The translations under genes were made by a program, and so were the position numbers. DNA of 5,324 bases. It comes from Chloroflexota bacterium. Its GTDB lineage: Bacteria; Chloroflexota; Dehalococcoidia; SAR202; UBA11138. Shown in pieces: positions 1 to 5,018 of this stretch. The notes under the pieces are model-generated. The model saw only the letters and a program-made list of their open reading frames with translations. It was not told the DNA's origin and searched no databases. The stretch is from positions 1 to 5,324 of the forward strand of contig JADFHV010000170.1 of assembly GCA_022566975.1 (NCBI GenBank), read 5' to 3'. How positions within the stretch are numbered: the stretch's first letter is position 1; each line of letters opens with the position of its first letter.

Positions 1-1578
1 GACACGACGTATGTGGAGAACTACGGCACGATCTTCGCCTTCACCGAGTCGCCTCACGAGCCGGGAGTGCTATGGGCCGGCTCCGACGATGGGCTGGTCC
101 ACCTGTCGAGAAACGGGGGTGGGGACTGGGAGAACGTCACGCCCGGAGACATCCCCGAGTGGACCCGCATCGACGTCATAGAGGTGTCCCCTCACCAGCC
201 GTCCGCGGCGTACATCTCGGCTACGCGGTACAAGCACGACGACGTGCGCCCATTCCTTTATAAGACCAAAGACTTCGGAGCGACCTGGGAGAAGATAGTC
301 GACGGCATTCCCGAAGATGACTTTACCCGCGTCATTCGGGAGGACACCGAGCGGCCAGGGCTGCTCTACGCCGGTACCGAGACGGGGATCTACGTCTCGT
401 TCGACGATGGAGAGACGTGGCAGTCGCTGCGGTGCAACCTGCCGGTGGTGCCCGTGACCGACCTCGCCGTCAAGGGCAACGAGCTGGTGGCGTCCACGAA
501 CGGAAGGGGATTCTGGATACTGGGCGACCTGGCGGTGCTTCGGCAGGTCGGCGCGCAGGTCGCGGACGCCGATGTATACCTGTTCAAACCGGCCGCGACC
601 TATCGTTTTCCGGCGCCGAGATCGCGCCCGGTGGCGTCGGGCAAGAACTATAGCCTCGGGCTGGGGATAGCGGGGACCTTCTACGAAAAGAAGACCCCCG
701 ATGGGGAGACCGTCAGGGTGCTGCTGGACGCCGGGACGAACCCCCCGAACGGCGCCGTCGTCACCTACCTCCTGAAACACGAGCCTGAGGGCGAGGCGAC
801 GCTTGCCTTCCTGGACTCCAAGGGCCAGACGATAAAGTCGTTCGGGCCCAAGGCCGATGAGCCCAAGTCCGATGAGCCCAAGTCCGATGAGGAAGAGCCG
901 TTCATCCCCCTAAAGGCCGGCATGAACCGCTTCGTATGGGACCTGCGCTACCCCGACGCGCGTAACGTGGAGATCGAAGGCGCGAGGGATAAGGGCCTGG
1001 CAGGGCCGCTGGCGCCGCCCGGCACCTACGAGGTCCGACTGACCGTTGGAGAAGAGACGCAGAGCCAGAGCTTCGAGATCATGATGGACCCCCGCATCGC
1101 CGCTACCCAGACAGACCTTGAAGAGCAGCATGCCATGCTCATCCGGACTCGGGACAAGCTCTCGGAGTGCCATGACGCTATCAACCGGCTCATGAGCGTC
1201 CGGCGTCAGGTAGACGAGTGGGTCCGGCGCTCTGAGGCCCACGGGGGCCCCGAGTCCGTGTCTGAGACAGCCACCAAGCTCAAGGACAAGCTGTCGGTCA
1301 TCGAGGGAGAACTTATACAGCTCAAGGCGGTGGGAGACCTGGACACGATAAGCCATCCCGCCCGGCTGAACGCCAAGCTGGCCGAGCTCACCTTCGTGCC
1401 TTCGCACGCGGACTTCGGGCCGACTCGCCAGTCGCATGATGTCTACGAGGCCCTGTCGACGCAGACGGACACCCAGATCCAGCGGTTGGCCGAAGTGATC
1501 GAGCAAGACCTACCGGTCTTCGTGAACCTGCTACACGAGCTGGAGATACCTGCGATCGTGCGGGAGAGCACCGGTTGA
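1..1578 (+). CDS. BNR/Asp-box (sortilin/VPS10-like) beta-propeller protein, C-terminal part, 5' end outside window
   Basis: The frame is open from base 1, so this is the last 525 residues of a larger protein; the GTG at 13 is only an internal Val codon. Fragment residues 1-175 are propeller-like, with Asp-box (S-x-D-x-G-x-T-W type) motifs at about 36-43 (degenerate, SRNGGGDW), 88-96 (KTKDFGATW) and 133-140 (SFDDGETW). A 'STNGRGFWILGDL' segment at 165-177 matches the conserved end of the propeller in this family. Next come a beta-sandwich-like region (about 300-370, including NRFVWDLRYPD and PPGTYEVRL) and a helical C-terminus (about 375-520, DLEEQHAMLIRTRDKL onward). From memory this matches roughly 1000-residue 'glycosyl hydrolase/BNR repeat' proteins of Acidobacteria and Chloroflexota, usually exported and of unproven function; I claim no enzyme activity. 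The natural family ending and TGA stop suggest an intact 3' end. The stop overlaps the transporter start. Confidence 0.85.
   Translation, partial: DTTYVENYGTIFAFTESPHEPGVLWAGSDDGLVHLSRNGGGDWENVTPGDIPEWTRIDVIEVSPHQPSAAYISATRYKHDDVRPFLYKTKDFGATWEKIVDGIPEDDFTRVIREDTERPGLLYAGTETGIYVSFDDGETWQSLRCNLPVVPVTDLAVKGNELVASTNGRGFWILGDLAVLRQVGAQVADADVYLFKPAATYRFPAPRSRPVASGKNYSLGLGIAGTFYEKKTPDGETVRVLLDAGTNPPNGAVVTYLLKHEPEGEATLAFLDSKGQTIKSFGPKADEPKSDEPKSDEEEPFIPLKAGMNRFVWDLRYPDARNVEIEGARDKGLAGPLAPPGTYEVRLTVGEETQSQSFEIMMDPRIAATQTDLEEQHAMLIRTRDKLSECHDAINRLMSVRRQVDEWVRRSEAHGGPESVSETATKLKDKLSVIEGELIQLKAVGDLDTISHPARLNAKLAELTFVPSHADFGPTRQSHDVYEALSTQTDTQIQRLAEVIEQDLPVFVNLLHELEIPAIVRESTG
847..891 (+). repeat. 15-bp in-frame tandem repeat encoding DEPKS
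   Basis: The unit gatgagcccaagtcc is present exactly at 856-870 and 871-885, followed by a 6-base partial copy (886-891) and preceded by a diverged partial copy (847-855). The unit length is a multiple of three, so copy-number change would lengthen or shorten an acidic Asp/Glu/Pro/Lys/Ser linker without a frameshift. The linker lies just before the NRFVWDLRYPD segment of the BNR protein. Confidence 0.8.
1562..1578 (+). promoter_or_regulatory. Shine-Dalgarno GGGAG and TTGA stop/start overlap for the MFS gene
   Basis: GGGAG at 1562-1566 lies 8 bases before a TTG start at 1575. That TTG shares bases with the TGA stop of the BNR gene (TTGA, 1575-1578). The arrangement supports the TTG as the start and indicates translational coupling, so ribosomes finishing the BNR protein can restart on the transporter. 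The next Met (residue 23) would cut the first membrane helix. Confidence 0.6.
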
Positions 1579-2771
1579 TTCGCTCCCGGGCGTTCGCGTA
1601 CATCACGGGCGCCGACTTCATAGTCCGGTCGGCGTATCAGATGGGCAAGACCCCTCTCCTCCCGCTCTTCGCGGTGGCGCTGGGGGCAGGCGACGCGTTT
1701 CTGGGATTCATTGTCTCCGCGTCGACCCTTACAGGAATGGTGCTGAAACCTTTTATTGGAGTCCTATCGGACCGGTGGGGGCGTAGAGTATGGCTCCTGG
1801 CAGGGACGGTTTTCTTCGCGCTCATGCCCTTCGTCTACCGGTTCGTCCACACGCCCGAGCAGCTGTTCGCGGTGCGAATGATCCACGGCATGGCAACCGC
1901 CATATACGGTCCCGTAACGCTGGCCTACGTGGCGGAGCAGTCCACGAGCAACCGTGCGGAAAGGCTGGCCTGGTTCGGGTCCGCCCGTAACGCCGGGTAT
2001 GTGGTGGGCCCGGCTGCGGCGGGGTGGATGCTGCTTACCATGGACCCGGTGTCGGTCTTCACGGTGGTCGGCATCCTCAGCAGCCTGGCGTTCCTGCCGG
2101 TCGTCCTTCTTCCGGAGACGACGCCCCGAAGCCGCGGCGGCCATCCGCCGCTGGTCCGTCACGCGGTGCGCTCGCTGGTCTCCGGCGGCCGCACGCCGGC
2201 GGTGTGGCTGGCTGGAGGGATGGAGGCGACGATGTTCGTCGCCCTTTACGCGACCAGGACCTTTTTGCCCATCTACGCCCTGTCAGCCGGTTTCAACATA
2301 GCAGTAGTGGGCATGTTTCTGGCGGTTCAGGAGGGAGCCCACCTCATTCTCAATCCTTTGGGCGGCCGTATCGGAGACCGTACGGGCTACCTGGTCGCGG
2401 TTCCGGTCGGCATGGTGATCTTAGCCGCCGCCCTCACTCTGATACCGATAGCCGGCCACACGGCGTTCCTCATGGGGTTGGCCGTAATGATTGGGACCTC
2501 GCAGGCGCTGGTGTTCCCATCGACAGTGGCGCTGCTGTCCACTCGGGTGGGTGAGGACGCGCTGGCTACGGGCATGGGGCTGATGGGCACCCTGAGGAAC
2601 GCGGGGAAGGTGGCGGGGCCCGCGCTGGCCGGGCTCCTGATCCTCTGGCTGGACTACGACCTTACCTTCAGACTTATGGGCCTCGGCATGGTGGTAGCCT
2701 CCGGTGCCATATGGTACCGGGGACGGCTGGTCCGAAGGTCCGCACGGCGCCGGACTACCGTGCCGGCGTAG
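1575..2771 (+). CDS. Major facilitator superfamily (MFS) transporter
   Basis: This is a 398-residue polytopic membrane protein of normal MFS length, probably with 12 transmembrane helices. The first-half motif A is at residues 62-71 (GVLSDRWGRR), and a degenerate second-half copy is at 263-272 (GGRIGDRTGY). The two-fold pseudo-symmetry also shows in RNAGYVVGPAAAG (138-150) and RNAGKVAGPALAG (341-353). These resemble motif C (GxxxGPxxGG) of drug/proton antiporters. A hydrophilic loop with RSRGG near 185-190 separates the halves, and the C-terminal tail is Arg-rich (RLVRRSARRR). The family moves small molecules across the inner membrane, usually with protons; efflux is a reasonable guess from the motif C-like signature, but the substrate cannot be read. 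It starts at a TTG overlapping the BNR stop, so the two genes are probably co-transcribed. Its last 17 bases overlap the 3' end of the opposite-strand DUF2283 gene. Confidence 0.9.
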   Translation: MIRSRAFAYITGADFIVRSAYQMGKTPLLPLFAVALGAGDAFLGFIVSASTLTGMVLKPFIGVLSDRWGRRVWLLAGTVFFALMPFVYRFVHTPEQLFAVRMIHGMATAIYGPVTLAYVAEQSTSNRAERLAWFGSARNAGYVVGPAAAGWMLLTMDPVSVFTVVGILSSLAFLPVVLLPETTPRSRGGHPPLVRHAVRSLVSGGRTPAVWLAGGMEATMFVALYATRTFLPIYALSAGFNIAVVGMFLAVQEGAHLILNPLGGRIGDRTGYLVAVPVGMVILAAALTLIPIAGHTAFLMGLAVMIGTSQALVFPSTVALLSTRVGEDALATGMGLMGTLRNAGKVAGPALAGLLILWLDYDLTFRLMGLGMVVASGAIWYRGRLVRRSARRRTTVPA

Positions 2772-3003
2772 CCGTCCTTATCTTGTGACGAGTCAGGAGT
2801 TCGTTAAGCTGTTGTTTGAAAACCGGCACTAGACCTAGCTGTACGCCCTCGGAAACGTAGAGAAAGGTCACCCCTACCGGCGTCCCTCTGGCATCGTAGT
2901 CAAGCTGCACGCTATCCCCTAGGGACACCGTTCTCGCGACCTCTGTTCCGGTCTCAAAGTCTACATATGCTGCATCTGCGTCATCGAACTGCCTGAGCTT
3001 CAT
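2755..3003 (-). CDS. DUF2283 family small protein (putative antitoxin)
   Basis: This 82-residue protein matches DUF2283 in pattern: D-D-A-D-A-A-Y-V at residues 7-14 corresponds to the family's 'DxEADALYI' start, and LDYDARGTPVGVTFL at 34-48 corresponds to 'xDYDxxGxlvGIEIL'. A 25-30 residue C-terminal extension (VPVFKQQLNELL onward) follows. The ATG at 3003 was chosen over a longer upstream reading because GGAGG lies 4 bases before it, the DUF2283 motif begins right there, and the longer frame would run over the upstream gene. The start overlaps the stop of the upstream DUF4258-like gene (ATGA). DUF2283 genes are often found beside DUF4258 genes and are predicted antitoxins; biochemical proof is lacking as far as I recall. 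The 3' end runs 17 bases into the MFS gene. Confidence 0.82.
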   Translation of the reverse strand: MKLRQFDDADAAYVDFETGTEVARTVSLGDSVQLDYDARGTPVGVTFLYVSEGVQLGLVPVFKQQLNELLTRHKIRTATPAR

Positions 3004-3248
3004 GGTGCCTCCGCTAAATTGACCGTAATGATGATGACGAGCTCGGCGCTTCTGAACTCCAAGAGCACCGTTAGGCGTCTGCCGCCTGGTGTGTATCCCG
3101 AGCACCACTGCTGGTTGGGTTTACGCGCCTCCCACGTCGCATTCCGATTACGGGCAGCATGGATGAGGTCATTGATGTCAATCCCAAGCTGCTCGGCGCG
3201 AAACGTTGCAAGCTGGGTGGGCTCATATCGGACGTGATTCGGTGTCAC
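3000..3248 (-). CDS. DUF4258-like small protein (putative toxin of a TA pair)
   Basis: This 82-residue protein starts at a GTG. An in-frame TAG at 3261-3263 lies just upstream, and I see no better internal start. Residues 13-23 (LATFRAEQLGI) align by eye with the DUF4258 opening 'HAxxRMxxRGI', with Leu in place of the usual His. They are followed by a helix (DINDLIHAARNR) and a beta hairpin, GYTPGGRRLTVLLEF and ELVIIITVN, typical of the DUF4258/BrnT/RelE-like small toxin fold. The gene overlaps the DUF2283 gene by 4 bases (ATGA). Position and partner are the main reasons for a toxin label; toxicity is inference. It could instead be a degenerate, inactive relative. No Shine-Dalgarno is visible before the GTG, and a TAGAAT element sits only about 9 bases upstream, which suggests a leaderless or near-leaderless mRNA. 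Confidence 0.65.
   Translation of the reverse strand: MTPNHVRYEPTQLATFRAEQLGIDINDLIHAARNRNATWEARKPNQQWCSGYTPGGRRLTVLLEFRSAELVIIITVNLAEAP
3008..3012 (-). promoter_or_regulatory. Shine-Dalgarno GGAGG deciding the DUF2283 start
   Basis: Reading the minus strand, GGAGG is followed by four bases (CACC) and then the ATG at 3003. It is the clearest ribosome-binding site in the window. It lies within the last codons of the upstream DUF4258-like gene, so the second gene can be translated efficiently on its own as well as by coupling. This suits a pair in which the antitoxin must be made in excess. Confidence 0.65.
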
Positions 3249-3257
3249 GAGGCGCTT

Positions 3258-3268
3258 ATTCTATTCTA
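3258..3268 (-). promoter_or_regulatory. Possible -10 region of the DUF4258/DUF2283 operon
   Basis: On the minus strand two overlapping TAGAAT hexamers (3263-3268 and 3258-3263) form a TAGAATAGAAT string in an AT-rich patch. Each differs from TATAAT at one position. A transcript starting 6-8 bases downstream would begin 3-8 bases before the GTG at 3248, leaving almost no leader. No good -35 hexamer sits at 16-18 bp; the TTGGAT at 3277-3282 is only 13 bp from the proximal -10. The call is therefore weak. Confidence 0.35.
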
Positions 3269-3312
3269 ACACTCGAATCCAAGCGAGACCCTTGAACCAA
3301 GATGGCGGCGAC

Positions 3313-3335
3313 GTTGGCTTGCCTACCCAGCCGAC
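3313..3335 (+). repeat. Imperfect inverted repeat across the lipoprotein promoter
   Basis: GTTGGCT (3313-3319) and AGCCGAC (3329-3335) pair over 7 positions, with one G-T mismatch, around a 9-base centre. The repeat overlaps the -35 hexamer and the spacer of the promoter at 3319-3348, the usual place for a repressor operator. No regulator gene is visible in the window, and a short imperfect palindrome can occur by chance. Confidence 0.3.
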
Positions 3336-3348
3336 CTCCGAATATAAT
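3319..3348 (+). promoter_or_regulatory. Sigma70-type promoter for the VWA lipoprotein gene
   Basis: TTGCCT (3319-3324) is separated by 18 bp from a perfect TATAAT (3343-3348). Transcription would start near 3354-3356. That leaves a leader of about 68 bases before the ATG at 3423, but only about 5 bases before the in-frame ATG at 3360. This is the best promoter I can see in the window and is used to decide the lipoprotein start. Confidence 0.55.
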
Positions 3349-3360
3349 GCGAGCCGTCTA

Positions 3361-3381
3361 TGAACACGGTGCTGAACACGG
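3361..3381 (+). repeat. 9-bp direct repeat in the lipoprotein leader
   Basis: TGAACACGG occurs at 3361-3369 and again at 3373-3381, one copy every 12 bases (just over one helical turn), immediately after the predicted transcription start. It may be a regulator site in the leader, a trace of slippage, or chance. Confidence 0.35.
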
Positions 3382-3422
3382 GCATCACCAGATTGAAGCC
3401 AAGAACCCTAGTGGACCTCGCC

Positions 3423-5015
3423 ATGAGACGCTTACTGGTCGCCATCGCGGTTGTTGGTGTCGGGGCGCTGCTTTGGACCGCCTGCGGCGGTGACTCCGAC
3501 GACGACGCCCCGGCCGCGGGACCGCCCCCCATCGCCACCGATACCGCCACCGCGGAGCCGGCCACCGCGACTCCAGTCGCCGCCCCCTCGCCCACCCGCA
3601 CTGCAAGGCCTACCCCCACGGCCACAGGCACGGCGACGCCCGTGCCCTCGCCGACGCCGACGGCCACCAGGACCAGCCTGCCAACTCCGACTCGGACGTT
3701 CATACCCACCAGGACGCCGAGCCCGACACCCACAGGAGTGCGATCTCCGACGCGGACGCCAGCGCCCACGGTCACGCCTACGCCAACTCTGACGCCTATG
3801 TCAACACGCGCCCCCACGCCGACCTCGACGCCGGTGCCTTTCGTGCAGCTCGACATAACGGGCGTGAGGACCCAGGTGAGCGTTCCCAGCCATGTGCGGT
3901 TCTTCTTCTCGCTGCGCAACGAGGACAACCACGGGGTCATCGTACCGGCCGAGGAGATGCGCCTGGGGATCGTGGTCCTGGAGCAGGACGCCGTCGAGGA
4001 GGCCGTCTGGGGAGAGATAGACACCTCCGAGACCAACTTCTTCGTTCACGGCTCCGATCGATTCGTCCAGGAGATCGTGTTCGTGCTGGACTTCTCCAAC
4101 AGCATGTCCCAGGCAAGGCTACGTGACGGGACCGGCGGCATCCAGGCCATGATGGTGACGTTCTTCCGAGCACTGACCGATCTTCCACCGGAGTACCGGA
4201 TCGGCGTGGTGGAGTTCCACGATAGGAACGCACCGCCGTTCGTCGTGGCCGAGATCACCGAAGACCGGGACGAGATCCGTCGACGCGTCTCGGCCTTCGT
4301 GACGACAGACGCCGAGCCAGGCGCCTCTCAGGTGCGAGACGCCATCGGGAAGGCCGCATCGCTGTTCTCGAGCAGCGCGGATATCCCGGACGTGGTCAAA
4401 GCGGTGGTCTTCTTCTCGGACGCGCGCGATACCAGCAGTGGCCTTTCAGCCGAGGCTCTAGGCGACATCGTGTCCGGGAGCCACGTCCAGCTCTTCTCCG
4501 TGGGGACCGGCAAGGTGATAGACGAGCCGGCCATGGTCTCGGCTATCACCCGCACGGGGGGTAACAGCTACGCGGTGCGGGACCAGCATGACATTCATCC
4601 CGTACTGGAGATGCTCAAGAACGACCTCCGGGCACAGTACAGGGTCAGCTACGTTACGCTGCGGCGCAGCGGGAGCTTCCTTGTACAGGTGGAAGCGACA
4701 GTGCAAGGAGCCTCGAGCTCATTCCAGAGTGATGAACTGGACGCGGCGGCCTTCTTCGGACCCGACGTCGAGGGAGTGATCGCTCTGGACGTACCCATCG
4801 TCGACAGTAGCTCTGAGAAGACGGAGGTCCTCGTCAGGGCCCTTCATGTGCCACGGAACATAAAAAGGTTCCGGTTCACGGTGGACGGACCGACGCCACC
4901 CCGGATTACCCTGGTACCGGCCGACGAGGGTGGACTGCTGGACGGATGGAGTATCTCGGGGCCTGACGATCGTGGCTACTACGACCTGCGGTCCGACCGG
5001 ACGCTGGAAGGATAA
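3423..5015 (+). CDS. VWA-domain lipoprotein with Pro/Thr-rich stalk
   Basis: This 530-residue protein is probably anchored to the outside of the membrane. Residues 1-21 form a lipoprotein signal: positively charged MRR, a hydrophobic core, and Cys21 in LLWTAC, an imperfect lipobox with Trp at -3. An acidic patch (GDSDDDA) and a Pro/Thr/Ser stalk (about 36-139) follow. A beta-rich segment (140-215) leads into a von Willebrand factor A domain (about 216-410). Its metal site (MIDAS) has DFSNS at 223-227 (DxSxS), Ser302 in the GAS loop where Thr is usual, and Asp333 in FFSDARD. Residues 449-530 form a beta-sandwich-like tail that ends abruptly. VWA domains bind protein partners through a metal ion; the partner here is unknown. 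I chose the ATG at 3423 over the in-frame ATG at 3360 because it begins a proper signal peptide and leaves room for a leader after the promoter, although its Shine-Dalgarno is weak. The end may be artificial because of the suspicious join with pnp. Confidence 0.85.
   Translation: MRRLLVAIAVVGVGALLWTACGGDSDDDAPAAGPPPIATDTATAEPATATPVAAPSPTRTARPTPTATGTATPVPSPTPTATRTSLPTPTRTFIPTRTPSPTPTGVRSPTRTPAPTVTPTPTLTPMSTRAPTPTSTPVPFVQLDITGVRTQVSVPSHVRFFFSLRNEDNHGVIVPAEEMRLGIVVLEQDAVEEAVWGEIDTSETNFFVHGSDRFVQEIVFVLDFSNSMSQARLRDGTGGIQAMMVTFFRALTDLPPEYRIGVVEFHDRNAPPFVVAEITEDRDEIRRRVSAFVTTDAEPGASQVRDAIGKAASLFSSSADIPDVVKAVVFFSDARDTSSGLSAEALGDIVSGSHVQLFSVGTGKVIDEPAMVSAITRTGGNSYAVRDQHDIHPVLEMLKNDLRAQYRVSYVTLRRSGSFLVQVEATVQGASSSFQSDELDAAAFFGPDVEGVIALDVPIVDSSSEKTEVLVRALHVPRNIKRFRFTVDGPTPPRITLVPADEGGLLDGWSISGPDDRGYYDLRSDRTLEG
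3528..3839 (+). repeat. Low-complexity Pro/Thr/Ser-rich stalk coding region
   Basis: About 104 codons rich in ACG/ACC/ACT (Thr) and CCG/CCC/CCT (Pro), encoding repeated PT, PTP and TRT units such as PTPTATGTATP and PSPTPTATRT. The DNA is degenerate rather than an exact tandem repeat. Such stalks lift an extracellular domain off the surface and may be O-glycosylated; they are common in Chloroflexota lipoproteins, as far as I recall. The skewed composition gives long spurious open frames on both strands here. Confidence 0.8.
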
Positions 5016-5018
5016 GAA
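5003..5018. other. Suspected chimeric or recombination junction between lipoprotein gene and pnp
   Basis: To the left is an apparently Chloroflexota-type lipoprotein whose last domain stops without an obvious natural end. To the right is an alphaproteobacterial-looking pnp with its own ribosome-binding leader. The lipoprotein stop codon lies inside that leader, as expected if an open frame was joined by accident to foreign sequence. The exact breakpoint cannot be fixed by eye. A real recombination or transfer event is the alternative. Confidence 0.4.
5006..5012 (+). promoter_or_regulatory. Shine-Dalgarno GGAAGGA for pnp
   Basis: GGAAGGA ends 6 bases before the ATG at 5019, a strong site at good spacing. 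It is formed by the last three codons of the lipoprotein reading frame (end of Leu, then Glu and Gly), and the TAA stop at 5013-5015 lies between it and the ATG. It confirms the pnp start. Confidence 0.6.

Noticed and set aside
70..780. 236-codon minus-strand open frame opposite the BNR gene
   Set aside because: It lies entirely antisense to a recognisable propeller coding region and is rich in Arg/Gly/His/Pro, as expected of a GC-rich shadow frame.
910..1506. 198-codon minus-strand open frame opposite the BNR C-terminus
   Set aside because: Shadow of the BNR coding strand, with no recognisable protein features.
2024..2554. 176-codon plus-strand open frame inside the MFS gene
   Set aside because: It is out of frame with a clear MFS protein and has low-complexity composition without domain signals.
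2701..2720. 20-base near-perfect palindrome centred on CCATATGG
   Set aside because: It lies within MFS codons (SGAIWYRG) with no promoter nearby; one such palindrome in 5 kb is compatible with chance.
2742..2763. GCACGG-N10-CCGTGC hairpin at the end of the MFS gene as a terminator
   Set aside because: The stem is only 6 bp with a 10-base loop and has no T-run on either side, and it sits within coding sequence of both convergent genes.
3004..3108. N-terminal extension of the DUF2283 protein by 35 residues
   Set aside because: The DUF2283 motif and GGAGG support the ATG at 3003; the extension lies inside the overlapping DUF4258-like gene in another frame.
3249..3422. Small RNA or riboswitch in the divergent intergenic region
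   Set aside because: Only short imperfect repeats are present; there is no conserved aptamer-like structure or terminator to support an RNA gene.
3323..4036. Long minus-strand open frame with Gly/Val repeats (GVGV-type)
   Set aside because: It is the antisense shadow of the Pro/Thr-rich stalk; the repetitive composition removes stops on both strands, and no start site or family match supports it.
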